Assembly (NCBI GenBank): GCA_024275565.1
Contig: JAJRYY010000178.1
Location: forward strand, 1-50,283
Source: Planctomycetota bacterium
Lineage (GTDB): Bacteria > Planctomycetota > Phycisphaerae > UBA1845
Length of the DNA stretch: 50,283 bases
Reading direction: 5' to 3'
Under the pieces are notes generated by a model, which was not told where the DNA came from, did not search any database, and was given only the letters and a program-made list of their open reading frames with translations. Positions 36,153 to 45,211 of this stretch are shown in pieces. Positions within the stretch are counted from its first letter, which is position 1; each line of letters opens with the position of its first letter. Position numbers and translations under genes: made by a program.

Positions 36153-38366
36153 TTATGAAACACCTTTCCAACAAAATCGCGTAATAATTGAGTTATTACC
36201 GGTCCCGCGAATCCGTGATACCAGTGTCGCACAAGGTGTTTTTCGGTGATACCCCTCACTGAACCACCCCCGGCATGGCACTTTCCCACAAGGCGATGCC
36301 TCACCGTGGTACACCGATGACGACAGCCCACACTCAGATGAACACGCACCCCTGCCTGTTCCAACAGATCTGCCCGCTTCACCAGACCTGCCCGCTTCAC
36401 CAAACACGTCTGTTCCACTACCCCCGCCTGCTCCACCACAATCCACCTCGATCGTACCACCGCCACCGGGAAATTCCACCCCGAAACGGTTTTCATCCCC
36501 CATTTCTACAGCGCAATGGGGGGAAAAATGCCACGAAATCTCATATTCATGCTCTTTTTTCGCCGTAAACTCATCAACAACAATAACTTGCGACGTTTCA
36601 CCATCCAAAGATACCGTCCGGCGATGCATCACAGGGTCCGATAGCCTCAGAAATCCGTCATGCTCACCCACAACATGACCACCCACAGCGGACAAGGATA
36701 GTTTTCGACATGTCGACCCAGCCCGACTCCCCCACAAAAACAGACCCTGCATCTCCGACTGATCCCTGCCGTCCACCATCACAGTGTTGTGGGCAGCCGT
36801 ACTCCTAAAGTACTGTCGCCACTGAGGATAGGTGAAATAATCATAGGTCCCGGGGTCCACCAGCACATCCTGACCCCCGACGCGAATCAGCACGCTCAAC
36901 GCATCCGCGTGACCATGAGCAGCGAGGGAACCAAATCCCAGCGGACCGCAATCAAACACCACGCTTACCGACCCCGGAGCACGCATATTCCCGGATTGCA
37001 GCAGATAGTACCCCGTATCCTCAAAGGCCCTGGATATCAGCTTTCCCGACTCCGGCTTACCCGATTCCAGCTTCCCCGATTCCAGCTTCCCCGATTCCAG
37101 CTTCACGGTGGCGGCTGACGCGTTCGAATCGTGCTTTTCGCAGAATTTCCGCCCTTTTTCACCCAGCAACCACAGGACCGGTTCGTGGAAACCGTCGGAT
37201 ACGGGCAGAAAATCGTCCCGCTCGAAGATGGCTGCCCCCAGCGACATCATACGCGTGGCGCCCCGACCACCGAGGTCGAGGACGATTCCGTCGTCGGCGT
37301 CCCCGAAATTCGGCGAGCTGGCAGCCCCCTCCCAGAAACCGGCTACAAATTCAAACATTTTCTCGACAATCGACCAATAACCCTCCGAAAAGTCGTCTCC
37401 CTGATTCCGACCCGTCAATCCGGAGAAGAGGTAGAACTGCAGCACGAACAGGTGGTATCCGAATGCCTGCTCCTTGTTCCCCCCGTCGGCGTGGACCTGC
37501 TCGCGGATCTCCCGCTCGAGAATCGCCTTGGCTTCCGCTCGCCACGCACCTGCACCCTTGAGGCCTGCGAAATAGCTGCACCCGATGTAGACGCCGGCTG
37601 CCTCGCCGATGAGGTGATTGTTCGCGGATGAGTATTTTGAGTATTTCCGGGCGACGTCCCATAAGTGGCGATGCGCGAATCCATAGATCCGGTCCCACTG
37701 CTCGTCACTCAGCACGTTGGCAGGGCGGATCAGCTCCAGCGCCCAGACCCAGTTGATCAGGCGGATCCCCAGCTCCAGGGGCGATCGCCACTGCATCCCC
37801 ATCCCGAACGGACATTGCTCCATCCAGGATTCAAGCTGAGCGACCAGCTCCACCGCATAGCTCGGATCGCCTGTCAGACGATACGCACGCCCGAGCGTGA
37901 CGAACTGGTGATGGCGACTGGGTTCCCATGCGAATTTGCAATCGCCAGCCACCGAAATAACACGGTAGTCGATGTCGGGCGCAAAAGTTCTGGGTGATTC
38001 CTTGTGGTTCTTGAACTCATAATTCCACCGGATCGGATCACCAAGATCGACATCTTCCATATCGAACAGACGGAGGCGATGGGCTTTGACCCGGTCTGCC
38101 TCTGCGATCAGCGCAGTCTTGTCCTCATCCGGGAGTACTGCAAGCTGTTCGGCGTTCAATGACGCGAAGTGATCGCCGAACATTTTCGCGTCCAAGACAT
38201 GCTCGCGTCCGCGACCGTTGACCACTTCTGAGACTGGCTGAACTTTCAGTCGTTTCTGGTAGGAGAGGCGGTCGGTAAGATCGCGGACCTTCCCCTGCAC
38301 TCGCCATACGACCTCGGGTGCGGACATCGAACTCAGCCGCTTTCTGTACCATGTCAGTGATTGCAT
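36153..38366 (-). CDS. Heparinase II/III-family polysaccharide lyase-like protein
   Basis: 737 residues. An N-terminal (alpha/alpha) toroid contains SPLELGIRLINWVWALEL, SANNHLIGEAAGVYIG and SPNFGDADDG. A C-terminal beta-sandwich follows with the family motif AAHGHADALSVLI (His484, His486) and DPGTYDYFTY. Lyases of this type cleave uronic-acid-containing glycans by beta-elimination. In capsule loci they probably trim or release the polymer. No signal peptide is seen, which is odd for a periplasmic lyase. Residues about 422-442 are an in-frame Lys-Leu-Glu-Ser-Gly tandem repeat lying between the two domains, and another low-complexity stretch (GEAGRSGEAGRS) lies near the C-terminus. It is the first gene of the locus; a GAGGG Shine-Dalgarno sits 6 nt before the ATG. 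Confidence 0.88.
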   Translation of the reverse strand: MQSLTWYRKRLSSMSAPEVVWRVQGKVRDLTDRLSYQKRLKVQPVSEVVNGRGREHVLDAKMFGDHFASLNAEQLAVLPDEDKTALIAEADRVKAHRLRLFDMEDVDLGDPIRWNYEFKNHKESPRTFAPDIDYRVISVAGDCKFAWEPSRHHQFVTLGRAYRLTGDPSYAVELVAQLESWMEQCPFGMGMQWRSPLELGIRLINWVWALELIRPANVLSDEQWDRIYGFAHRHLWDVARKYSKYSSANNHLIGEAAGVYIGCSYFAGLKGAGAWRAEAKAILEREIREQVHADGGNKEQAFGYHLFVLQFYLFSGLTGRNQGDDFSEGYWSIVEKMFEFVAGFWEGAASSPNFGDADDGIVLDLGGRGATRMMSLGAAIFERDDFLPVSDGFHEPVLWLLGEKGRKFCEKHDSNASAATVKLESGKLESGKLESGKPESGKLISRAFEDTGYYLLQSGNMRAPGSVSVVFDCGPLGFGSLAAHGHADALSVLIRVGGQDVLVDPGTYDYFTYPQWRQYFRSTAAHNTVMVDGRDQSEMQGLFLWGSRAGSTCRKLSLSAVGGHVVGEHDGFLRLSDPVMHRRTVSLDGETSQVIVVDEFTAKKEHEYEISWHFSPHCAVEMGDENRFGVEFPGGGGTIEVDCGGAGGGSGTDVFGEAGRSGEAGRSVGTGRGACSSECGLSSSVYHGEASPCGKVPCRGWFSEGYHRKTPCATLVSRIRGTGNNSIITRFCWKGVS
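37038..37106 (-). repeat. 15-bp in-frame tandem repeat inside the heparinase gene
   Basis: On the plus strand, units of the type cttccccgattccag recur four times with small changes. They encode KLESG repeats (one copy reads KPESG). The frame is kept, so copy-number change would lengthen or shorten an interdomain linker without disrupting the protein. Confidence 0.85.
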
Positions 38367-38808
38367 ATCTGTCCCTCTACCCTCTGTTCTCTGACGTCGG
38401 GCAGCGCCCGACCCACATCGGCTACGACCATTTCAATCGCCCGATAATTCTGCATATGACGTCTCACCAAGTCAGTGCATACACCTCAATTGTCTATACA
38501 CCTACCTTGTACCCGCAATCGACCCGATTACAATCGGTGTTCAATTACCGAGTATGTTTCAACCACAACACGCATATTATCGAAACCCAATGACCTTGGT
38601 TGTAGGCTGGATGGTGGACATAGCCCCATACTCGCAACCATCCCTCCCACCTTGACGCTTCACTCAGTGATGAAGCACGATCGCCTCAACAACAGAACTC
38701 GCGGTCTCGCCGGTCGCCACGCTTGTATCGGACGTTTCGTTTGGATACGATCGCAAACCGAGCCATTGATTACTTGAAAGTGACGTCCCAATAAGAGGAA
38801 ATGTTACC
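38367..38808. other. Divergent intergenic region between the polysaccharide locus and the VCBS genes
   Basis: This 442-bp gap holds the 5' regions of the heparinase gene (minus) and the first VCBS gene (plus). I see a perfect hairpin gtcgggc-agc-gcccgac at 38396-38412, about 30 nt upstream of the heparinase ATG. From about 38725 onward it holds the segment duplicated ahead of the second VCBS gene. No small gene is convincing. Promoters for both directions should lie here, but I cannot pinpoint them. Confidence 0.6.
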
Positions 38809-38811
38809 ATG
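38725..38811 (+). repeat. Duplicated 5' region of VCBS gene 1
   Basis: This matches 40272-40361, with the conserved core acgtcccaataagaggaaat and a preceding attacttgaaa. The AGAGGA is the ribosome-binding site. The two tandem genes therefore share promoter-proximal sequence and are probably co-regulated. Confidence 0.85.
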
Positions 38812-40146
38812 TGGACACTTACCCTGCGCCGTATTGCCATCCTCTCAGCCATGCTGCTGACTGCCACCACGGCTGACGCCCAGCCAACCTTCACCCCCAT
38901 CCAGATCAACAACGAATTCGTCGAAGTCGTCAGGTCAGTGTACGCGGCCGACCTGGACGGCGACGGTGATAAAGACGTCCTCGCAGCACAATGGAACACA
39001 ATCACCTGGTACGAGAACGACGGCGGACTGTTCCCGACCTTCACCAGTCATGAAATCTTTTTCGGTGGCTCGTTTTTGACCAGTGCCACCGCCATGGATG
39101 TCGACAGTGATGGTGATCTCGACGTTATCTCCGCGAGAGGGTCGGACGGGTTGATCCAATGGCATGAGAATGATGGCGCATCACCTCCATCATTCACCGA
39201 GCATTTCCTCTCCAACGGCGCCAGCGGAACCCCAACGCTCTTCCTTGCAGACGTTGACAGCGATGGCAGCACAGACCTTCTTGTGACCAGCAATAACGGG
39301 GTTCAATGGTTTGACAACGACGGCGCGGGGAACTTTACCGTCCATGGAATATCGACAGTGCCCGAACAATCCGTGTACGCCTTCGCTTCCGATATGGACG
39401 GTGACGGCGACATCGATGTTGTCTCTTCAGACCCCAACAATGGAACGATCCGGATATACGAAAACGATGGCGCCAAAACTCCATCTTTCACCACGCGCAT
39501 CGTTGCGTCAACGTTAAGCAGGGCTGTCTCCGCTGCCGACGTGGACGGTGATGGTGACACAGACATCCTCTCCAGTGAAACTGACGCAGTCCAGTGGTAT
39601 GAAAACAACGGTGCGACGCCGCCTTCCTTCATCCCTCACGATCTGTTCCCCGGAGTTGGTAGTGCTAGAAGAATCATCGGTGCAGACCTGGACGATGATG
39701 GGGATACTGACCTCATATCCACGCATTCCTTCCCAAGTCAAAACGATTCTTTTGTATGGCTGGAGAATGATGGAGCCAATCCGCCAACTTTCACAAACCA
39801 TCTCATCACCGACCAGGGGATGTTTATCACTACTTCGATCGTGGCTGAGGACATGGACGATGATGGTGATGTCGATCTGCTCACTGGTACCGGCGAAGGG
39901 ACCAGAAAAGTCTCATGGCATAGGAGCGATTTTATCCCCGAGGGAGCGTGCTGCATCCCGACCGGTAACTGCCTGATCGGTACCGAGCTCGCCTGCGCCG
40001 CCAGCCACGGAACTTATCAGGGTGATGGAGTGGCTTGCGAGGAGATTTCATGCCCACCAGCCATCCCGGCGGACTTCGATTTCGACGGCGACGTCGACCT
40101 TGTCGATTTCCAGAGATTCCAGGAACTCTTCACCGGCCAGCAGTAG
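38809..40146 (+). CDS. Secreted FG-GAP/VCBS-repeat protein 1 with dockerin-like tail
   Basis: 445 residues. A Sec signal peptide (RRIAILSAMLLTATTADA) is cleaved before QPTF. About seven FG-GAP/VCBS repeats follow, each with a calcium-binding loop such as DLDGDGDKDVL and a WYENDG motif, consistent with a beta-propeller. Near the C-terminus is a cysteine-rich segment (GACCIPTGNC ... CEEISCPP), then DFDFDGDVDLVDFQRFQELF, an EF-hand/dockerin-like element common at the ends of planctomycete exoproteins. It probably acts as an extracellular or surface binding protein. It has a close tandem paralogue 213 nt downstream with a near-identical 5' leader. Confidence 0.9.
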   Translation: MWTLTLRRIAILSAMLLTATTADAQPTFTPIQINNEFVEVVRSVYAADLDGDGDKDVLAAQWNTITWYENDGGLFPTFTSHEIFFGGSFLTSATAMDVDSDGDLDVISARGSDGLIQWHENDGASPPSFTEHFLSNGASGTPTLFLADVDSDGSTDLLVTSNNGVQWFDNDGAGNFTVHGISTVPEQSVYAFASDMDGDGDIDVVSSDPNNGTIRIYENDGAKTPSFTTRIVASTLSRAVSAADVDGDGDTDILSSETDAVQWYENNGATPPSFIPHDLFPGVGSARRIIGADLDDDGDTDLISTHSFPSQNDSFVWLENDGANPPTFTNHLITDQGMFITTSIVAEDMDDDGDVDLLTGTGEGTRKVSWHRSDFIPEGACCIPTGNCLIGTELACAASHGTYQGDGVACEEISCPPAIPADFDFDGDVDLVDFQRFQELFTGQQ

Positions 40147-40210
40147 ACAGCCTTCAACACGGTTTAGATTCACCCGTCCATGATTCCTTCGTCAGCGCGA
40201 TCGAGGCGGC
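40147..40210 (-). pseudogene. Relic of the subtilase 3' end between duplicated VCBS genes
   Basis: The about 60 bp after the first VCBS stop (cacggtttagattc...) closely match the sequence after the second VCBS stop at 41721, running into the subtilase C-terminus. On the minus strand the relic reads ASIALTKES, where the intact gene ends SITLTKE-stop; the stop has mutated to TCA. It marks the downstream boundary of the tandem duplication. Confidence 0.75.
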
Positions 40211-40271
40211 TTTTGCACGCCCGCATCGAATCCCCCACCGCATCGCATCGCAACAAACTGTACGCCACACT

Positions 40272-40361
40272 TGAATCGATCGTTTCATCTGGATAAAATC
40301 GCAGGTCAGGCCATAAATTACTTGAAAAAATAACGTCCCAATAAGAGGAAATGTTGCCATG
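40272..40361 (+). repeat. Duplicated 5' region of VCBS gene 2
   Basis: The counterpart of 38725-38811, ending in the same ataagaggaaatgtt(a/g)cc before the ATG. Confidence 0.85.
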
Positions 40362-41720
40362 TCGATACTTACCCCGCGCCGGAATGCCATACTCTCAGTC
40401 CTCCTGCTGACTGCAACCCCGGCTGACGCCCAGCCGAATTTCACAGCCATCCCCATCGACGTGGATGGCGGTACGAACGCAAAATCCATCGATTCGGCGG
40501 ATCTGGACGGCGACGGAAACGTCGATTTCGTTGCGTCACGCGGGATTGCAGTCCGGTGGTATAAGTACGACGGGATTGGAAACTTCACCGCACAGGACAT
40601 CGTCACTGGGTCTGGGTATGCGACAGTCTTCGCAGCCGATGTCGATGGCGACGGTGATATCGACGTCATCTCCGGAAACGAACAGACCGACACCGTACAA
40701 TGGCACGAGAACGACGGAGCTTCAACACCAACCTTCACCACACACACCCTGTTCACCGAAGCGGACCTCGTCACCTGCGTCTTCGCAGCCGACGTGGACG
40801 GCGACGGCGATACCGACATCCTCTCTGCTTCTGTGTTGGATGAAACCATTCGGTGGTACGAGAACGACGGGATGGAGAATTTCACCGCCCATGACCTCGC
40901 CACAGGCAACGACATCTTTTCCGGCGCGGGAGCTATCTTCGCGAGCGACGTGGACGGAGACGGCGACATCGACGTCCTGGCTGCAAACAGAAGCGCGATC
41001 CAGTGGTTCGAGAACGACGGTTCAGAAAATTTCACCGCCCGCGACATCAACACCAGCATCGTGAACGGATATTCCATTTTCGCAGCAGACATGGATGGTG
41101 ATGGCGACACCGACGTAATCTCCGCATCGTTCTTTTCGGTTCCCGGTGACGACCCCAACCCGATTTTCCAATGGTATGAGAATGACGGCAACACCCCACC
41201 TTCCTTCGTCACCCGTGTGGTCCTCAACAGCAACTTCGATCCCACCTCCGTCTACGCAGCAGACGTCGATCAGGACGGCGATCTCGACATCGTCACAACC
41301 ATGAGCGACTTCAGCAATGGCGAAGACGAGACAATTTGGCATGAAAACGACGGCGGATCACCACCGGGCTTCACACCGCATATTGCCTACGATGTGATCA
41401 CGATTACACCCTGGGATATCATCGTGGCCGACGTGGACAATGATGGAGATGTCGACATACTCACAGCAGCCGCCAGCGGACTGGTCATGTGGCTGGAGAG
41501 CGATCTGGTGCCCGACGGAGCATGTTGTCTTCCGACCGGTAGCTGTGCTGTGAATTCAGAACCGAGCTGCCAGAACGCCAACGGAACCTACCAGGGCGAT
41601 GGCGTAGTGTGCGGGGATGTCTCATGCCCACCAGCCATCCCGGCGGACTTCGATTTCGACGGCGACGTCGATCTGATCGATTTCCAGCAGTTCCAGCAAT
41701 ACTTCACCGGCCAGCAGTAG
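40359..41720 (+). CDS. Secreted FG-GAP/VCBS-repeat protein 2 with dockerin-like tail
   Basis: 453 residues, the tandem paralogue of the preceding gene. The signal peptide (RRNAILSVLLLTATPADA) is nearly identical. The repeats have DLDGDGNVDFV-, DVDGDGDIDVI- and DVDNDGDVDIL-type calcium loops. The cysteine-rich stretch GACCLPTGSCAVN and the dockerin-like DFDFDGDVDLIDFQQF end follow. The repeat bodies have diverged much more than the leader and the tail, suggesting an old duplication with selection or conversion at both ends. It ends 33 bp from the convergent subtilase gene. Confidence 0.9.
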   Translation: MSILTPRRNAILSVLLLTATPADAQPNFTAIPIDVDGGTNAKSIDSADLDGDGNVDFVASRGIAVRWYKYDGIGNFTAQDIVTGSGYATVFAADVDGDGDIDVISGNEQTDTVQWHENDGASTPTFTTHTLFTEADLVTCVFAADVDGDGDTDILSASVLDETIRWYENDGMENFTAHDLATGNDIFSGAGAIFASDVDGDGDIDVLAANRSAIQWFENDGSENFTARDINTSIVNGYSIFAADMDGDGDTDVISASFFSVPGDDPNPIFQWYENDGNTPPSFVTRVVLNSNFDPTSVYAADVDQDGDLDIVTTMSDFSNGEDETIWHENDGGSPPGFTPHIAYDVITITPWDIIVADVDNDGDVDILTAAASGLVMWLESDLVPDGACCLPTGSCAVNSEPSCQNANGTYQGDGVVCGDVSCPPAIPADFDFDGDVDLIDFQQFQQYFTGQQ

Positions 41721-41753
41721 ACAGCTTCGACACGGTTTAGATTCGCTCGTCCA

Positions 41754-43658
41754 TTATTCCTTCGTCAGCGTGATCGATGTCGTCGACTTGTTCCGAGAGG
41801 AATCCTCCACCCGCACCGCGATAATATGATCGCCACGCGACACCGACGTCGCGTCCCACAGGAAGCTCACGACCTGACGCGTCCCGCTGATCGTCGAGGA
41901 ATCCACCCGTACGCCGTCCACCAGCCACTCCACGCGACGCAGGGCTTTGTTGTCCGTCAGGGTCGCTTGCATGCCGACGCTGCTGAACACGCTCGATCCA
42001 TCGACCGGGAAGTTGATGACAGCCTCAGGAGCAATATCATCACCCGTACTGATGCTCAAACCACCGCCGATGGACCCGGAACCGCTCCCACCTTCAACCC
42101 GAATCCGAACGCGCGTACTCTCCGACACATTGCCATACACGTCCGACGCGACGGCGGTCAGCGTGTGAATACCGTTCTCAAATCCACGCGTGTTAATCGC
42201 AAACGAATAGGGCTTGGCAGTATCCGTCGCAAACGGTACACCATCAACACTCAGCACAACGTCCGCCACCTCCGTATCATCAAAAACCGACACAGATGCA
42301 CGAACATACCCGGACGCTGTGGACAGATCCGCAGGCCTCGTAAAACGAACGCTCGGCGGGTCGTCGTCAATCCTCTCAATCGTCTCCAACGCTTCAGCAA
42401 CCGCCTCAGCCGCATCCACAAGACCCTCACCGTAAAAATCATCCCGCCCAGACGATCCAAGATCGACGGCGGTCGACATCAGAATATCCTGCACCGTCGA
42501 GGGTCGAAAATCAGGATTCACAGACCAGACCAAAGCAGCCACACCCGCAACGATCGGACTCGCAAACGACGTACCATTCACATTCCCATAAGACTGACCC
42601 ATCTTCGTCGTACGAATCCGCGTTCCCGGTGCGACAATGTCCACATACAAACCCGTATTCGAAAAGGATGCCAACTCATCCCGACCGTCCACAGCCCCAA
42701 CGAAAACCGCATTATCATTCCGCGTGGCCGAAAACGCCCGCCCATTATTGCCCGTACTGATGAACACAAGCGAACCACTGCTACGAGCATAGGCAGCCGC
42801 CGCCAACACCGTCTTGTCCGATGCGATTGGAGCAAAACTGACATTGATGACCTTGGCTCCACGATTCACTGCCCAGATGATCCCTGCTGCGATGCGACGA
42901 CTCGATGCCCGACCGCGCGAATCCGACACGCGAACCGGTACAATCGGATTCTCCCACGCAACCCCGGCAACACCAGTCCGATTATCACTCACAGCAGCCG
43001 CACTACCCGCAACACTCGTCCCATGCCCGAAAACGTCCCGCGAATCATTGTTCTTGTTGTAGATATTCCATCCAGGAAGCAACTTATCAACCAGGTCAGG
43101 ATGGTCCGGTTCAACACCAGTATCCACAATCGCGATCAGCATGTCCGCAGACCCCGTCGTGACGTCCCAGGCACCCTCCGCCTCAATCTGACTGAAAAAC
43201 CGCTGAGACCCAAAGTCAGGGTCGTCCGGAGTCTGCTCAACCTCATACTCATAACTCTTGCTCACGTCCTCAAATACATCCATCTGAGACGCAGCACGCG
43301 CCACCATCGCAACATCCTGACCATCCGTATCGAGCACAACAGACTGAACCTCCGCAAGCTCCTCAACCACCGTCACGCCCAGCATCCCATACGCCTCTTC
43401 CAGGTCAGCCACCTCAGCACCTGGAAAAATCCGTGCGATCAGCATCCTCGATTCAAACGGAAGCGCAGCAATCTCCGGATCAGCGTCAGCCTCAAACGCA
43501 AACGTCGAATCGGAACCCACAACCTCGGAATCGTCCTCCACTGGCACCATCTCATCGCGAGCGGTATCAAGCGGTACACACGCGACAAGCCTTGAAAACA
43601 CCACGAAGGCAACCGCAATGCCCCACGTTTGTCGATTCCATCGTCCAGCGATGCGCAT
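41754..43658 (-). CDS. Subtilisin-like (S8) serine protease, probable lipoprotein
   Basis: 634 residues from the ATG at 43658, which has a G-rich ribosome-binding stretch upstream and gives a proper signal; the frame is open to 43712. A lipobox SRLVAC places the lipidated cysteine at residue 27. An inhibitor-I9-like propeptide spans about 75-135. The catalytic triad is Asp179 (IAIVDTGVEPDHPDL), His212 (FGHGTSVAG) and Ser364 (NGTSFASPIVAGVAAL), with oxyanion Asn304 (STGNNG). Two Ig-like beta-sandwich repeats (about 430-525 and 545-634) each hold a V.W.VDG or VLSVDG motif. Likely role: a surface protease maturing or degrading exoproteins. The convergent VCBS proteins are possible substrates or partners; this is inference. 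Confidence 0.92.
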   Translation of the reverse strand: MRIAGRWNRQTWGIAVAFVVFSRLVACVPLDTARDEMVPVEDDSEVVGSDSTFAFEADADPEIAALPFESRMLIARIFPGAEVADLEEAYGMLGVTVVEELAEVQSVVLDTDGQDVAMVARAASQMDVFEDVSKSYEYEVEQTPDDPDFGSQRFFSQIEAEGAWDVTTGSADMLIAIVDTGVEPDHPDLVDKLLPGWNIYNKNNDSRDVFGHGTSVAGSAAAVSDNRTGVAGVAWENPIVPVRVSDSRGRASSRRIAAGIIWAVNRGAKVINVSFAPIASDKTVLAAAAYARSSGSLVFISTGNNGRAFSATRNDNAVFVGAVDGRDELASFSNTGLYVDIVAPGTRIRTTKMGQSYGNVNGTSFASPIVAGVAALVWSVNPDFRPSTVQDILMSTAVDLGSSGRDDFYGEGLVDAAEAVAEALETIERIDDDPPSVRFTRPADLSTASGYVRASVSVFDDTEVADVVLSVDGVPFATDTAKPYSFAINTRGFENGIHTLTAVASDVYGNVSESTRVRIRVEGGSGSGSIGGGLSISTGDDIAPEAVINFPVDGSSVFSSVGMQATLTDNKALRRVEWLVDGVRVDSSTISGTRQVVSFLWDATSVSRGDHIIAVRVEDSSRNKSTTSITLTKE

Positions 43659-43981
43659 ACAACCACCCCCATACCGTCCACCGTCTACCGCCTCCAAACT
43701 GCGGATGACCACTCACAGCATACGATTCACTCGCCGCCAGCAAACGGACTTATCGAGCATTCCACGGCACAAAATCACGCAATCGCACACCCAACCGCCC
43801 ATAACACGATCCCACCGACCCCATAACCCAAGCTACACATCAAGACAGTCAGCCATACGTCCGAATCTGACGCTATACAACACGGCGCCACTGGTCGAGG
43901 GCGGCTGCGTCCGGTAATGTTCGGACACGAGAAATGCAAGCACCACAACGTGAGACTTCAGAACCACTGGGAATAAGCCAT

Positions 43982-45073
43982 ATGAAAATCATCAACGTCT
44001 GCGGCGCAAGACCAAACTTCATGAAAATCGCACCGCTGATGCACGCATACAAAGCGGCAGGCGGCTTCACACCCATCCTCGTCCACACAGGCCAACACTA
44101 CGACGACAAGATGAACCACTGGTTCTTCAACGATCTCCAGATCCCCCCGCCCGACATCAACCTCGAAGTCGGAAGCGCATCACACGCAGTCCAGACAGCC
44201 AACATCATGAAGGGCTTCGAAGCCGTCATGCTCGAACATCAGCCCGACGCTGTCCTCGTCGTAGGCGACGTGAATTCGACCGTCGCCTGTGCGCTGGTCG
44301 CCTCCAAACTGTGCGTCCCGGTGATCCATGTGGAGGCAGGCCTGCGATCCGGCGATCGAACCATGCCGGAGGAAATCAACCGCCTCGTCACCGATACACT
44401 ATCGGACCTGCTCTTCGTCACAGAACCCAGCGGCGTCGAAAATCTCAAACGCGAAGGCATCCCGGAATCAAAAATCCACTTCGCCGGCAACGTCATGATC
44501 GACACGCTCCACAAATTCCAGGCACGGGCAGAGGAGTCCAAAATCCTCGATTCGCTCGAACTCTCGAAGAAAGCATACGCCGTCCTCACGCTGCACAGAC
44601 CATCCAACGTGGACGACCCCGAGACCTTTGAACGCCTGCTTTCCGTGATCGACGAAATCCAAAGCGAAATGCCGGTCATCTTCCCGATGCATCCACGCAC
44701 CCGGGCCAACACAAAAGGGACACCTGTCGGAAATCGTATGGAGGGAATGCAGAACCTGCGCCTCATCGAGCCGCTGGGCTATCTCGATTTCCTGCAACTA
44801 ACGACACACGCTGCCTGCGTATTGTCCGATTCCGGTGGCATTCAGGAGGAGACGACCATCCTCGGCGTCCCCTGCCTCACGCTACGAGAAAACACCGAAC
44901 GCCCCGTCACCATCGACGAAGGTACGAATCAACTCGTGGGGAGCGATCCGGACAAAATCCGCAAAGCATTCCGCCGCGCAATCGACAACCCACCCAAGGG
45001 AAAAATCCCACACCTCTGGGATGGCAGAGCAGCCGAGCGAATCGTAGCAACATTAAAAAAGTGGAACCCATAA
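43982..45073 (+). CDS. wecB: UDP-N-acetylglucosamine 2-epimerase (non-hydrolysing)
   Basis: 363 residues. Interconverts UDP-GlcNAc and UDP-ManNAc. Family motifs are NVCGARPNFMKIAPLMHAY, TGQHYDDKM, VVGDVNSTVACAL, HVEAGLRSGDRTMPEEINRLVTD in two parts, ILTLHR-like VLTLHRPSNVDD, and SDSGGIQEET. I start at 43982, where KIINVCGARPNF begins directly; the frame opens at 43934. It is apart from the main locus and on the opposite strand. Its product is a likely precursor for a ManNAc-containing glycan and could feed the WecG-type enzyme at 26950. Confidence 0.95.
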   Translation: MKIINVCGARPNFMKIAPLMHAYKAAGGFTPILVHTGQHYDDKMNHWFFNDLQIPPPDINLEVGSASHAVQTANIMKGFEAVMLEHQPDAVLVVGDVNSTVACALVASKLCVPVIHVEAGLRSGDRTMPEEINRLVTDTLSDLLFVTEPSGVENLKREGIPESKIHFAGNVMIDTLHKFQARAEESKILDSLELSKKAYAVLTLHRPSNVDDPETFERLLSVIDEIQSEMPVIFPMHPRTRANTKGTPVGNRMEGMQNLRLIEPLGYLDFLQLTTHAACVLSDSGGIQEETTILGVPCLTLRENTERPVTIDEGTNQLVGSDPDKIRKAFRRAIDNPPKGKIPHLWDGRAAERIVATLKKWNP

Positions 45074-45142
45074 AGATGGGTAGATCAGATTTGTGGACTT
45101 ACCGTGAACCCGTACGACTCTTTGCAGGCTTATCGCGACCCC

Positions 45143-45163
45143 GTAGGGTCCGCTGTGCGGACC
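45143..45163 (+). repeat. GTAGGGTCCGC hairpin repeat
   Basis: The stem ggtccgc/gcggacc has a TGT loop and is preceded by gta. It is the same element as the minus-strand copies near 24474 and 24536. It lies between the convergent ends of wecB and rplU, followed by imperfect repeats (ggcgttggcccatttc, ggcgttggaccattctc). Confidence 0.75.
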
Positions 45164-45211
45164 ATTTCCAGGCGTTGGCCCATTTCTCGGCGTTGGACCA
45201 TTCTCGATACG

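Larger units (their letters stand above)
2220..38366 (-). other. Exopolysaccharide/capsule biosynthesis locus (22 genes)
   Basis: All genes across this 36-kb interval read on the minus strand. Gaps are small, or neighbours overlap by 4-7 nt, apart from a 389-bp gap at 34265-34653. The content covers nucleotide-sugar supply (Ugd, Uxs), initiation (sugar transferase), chain extension (GT4 and WecG-type enzymes), flippase, ligase/polymerase-like membrane protein, export (Wza, Wzc) and decoration (sulfotransferases, AsnB, CapK). That is a complete Wzx/Wzy-type pathway. The chemical structure of the product is inference. Confidence 0.85.

Noticed and set aside
41826-43595. 589-residue plus-strand frame antisense to the subtilase
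   Set aside because: An Arg/His/Thr-rich translation typical of the complement of a coding gene. The minus strand holds a complete catalytic triad.
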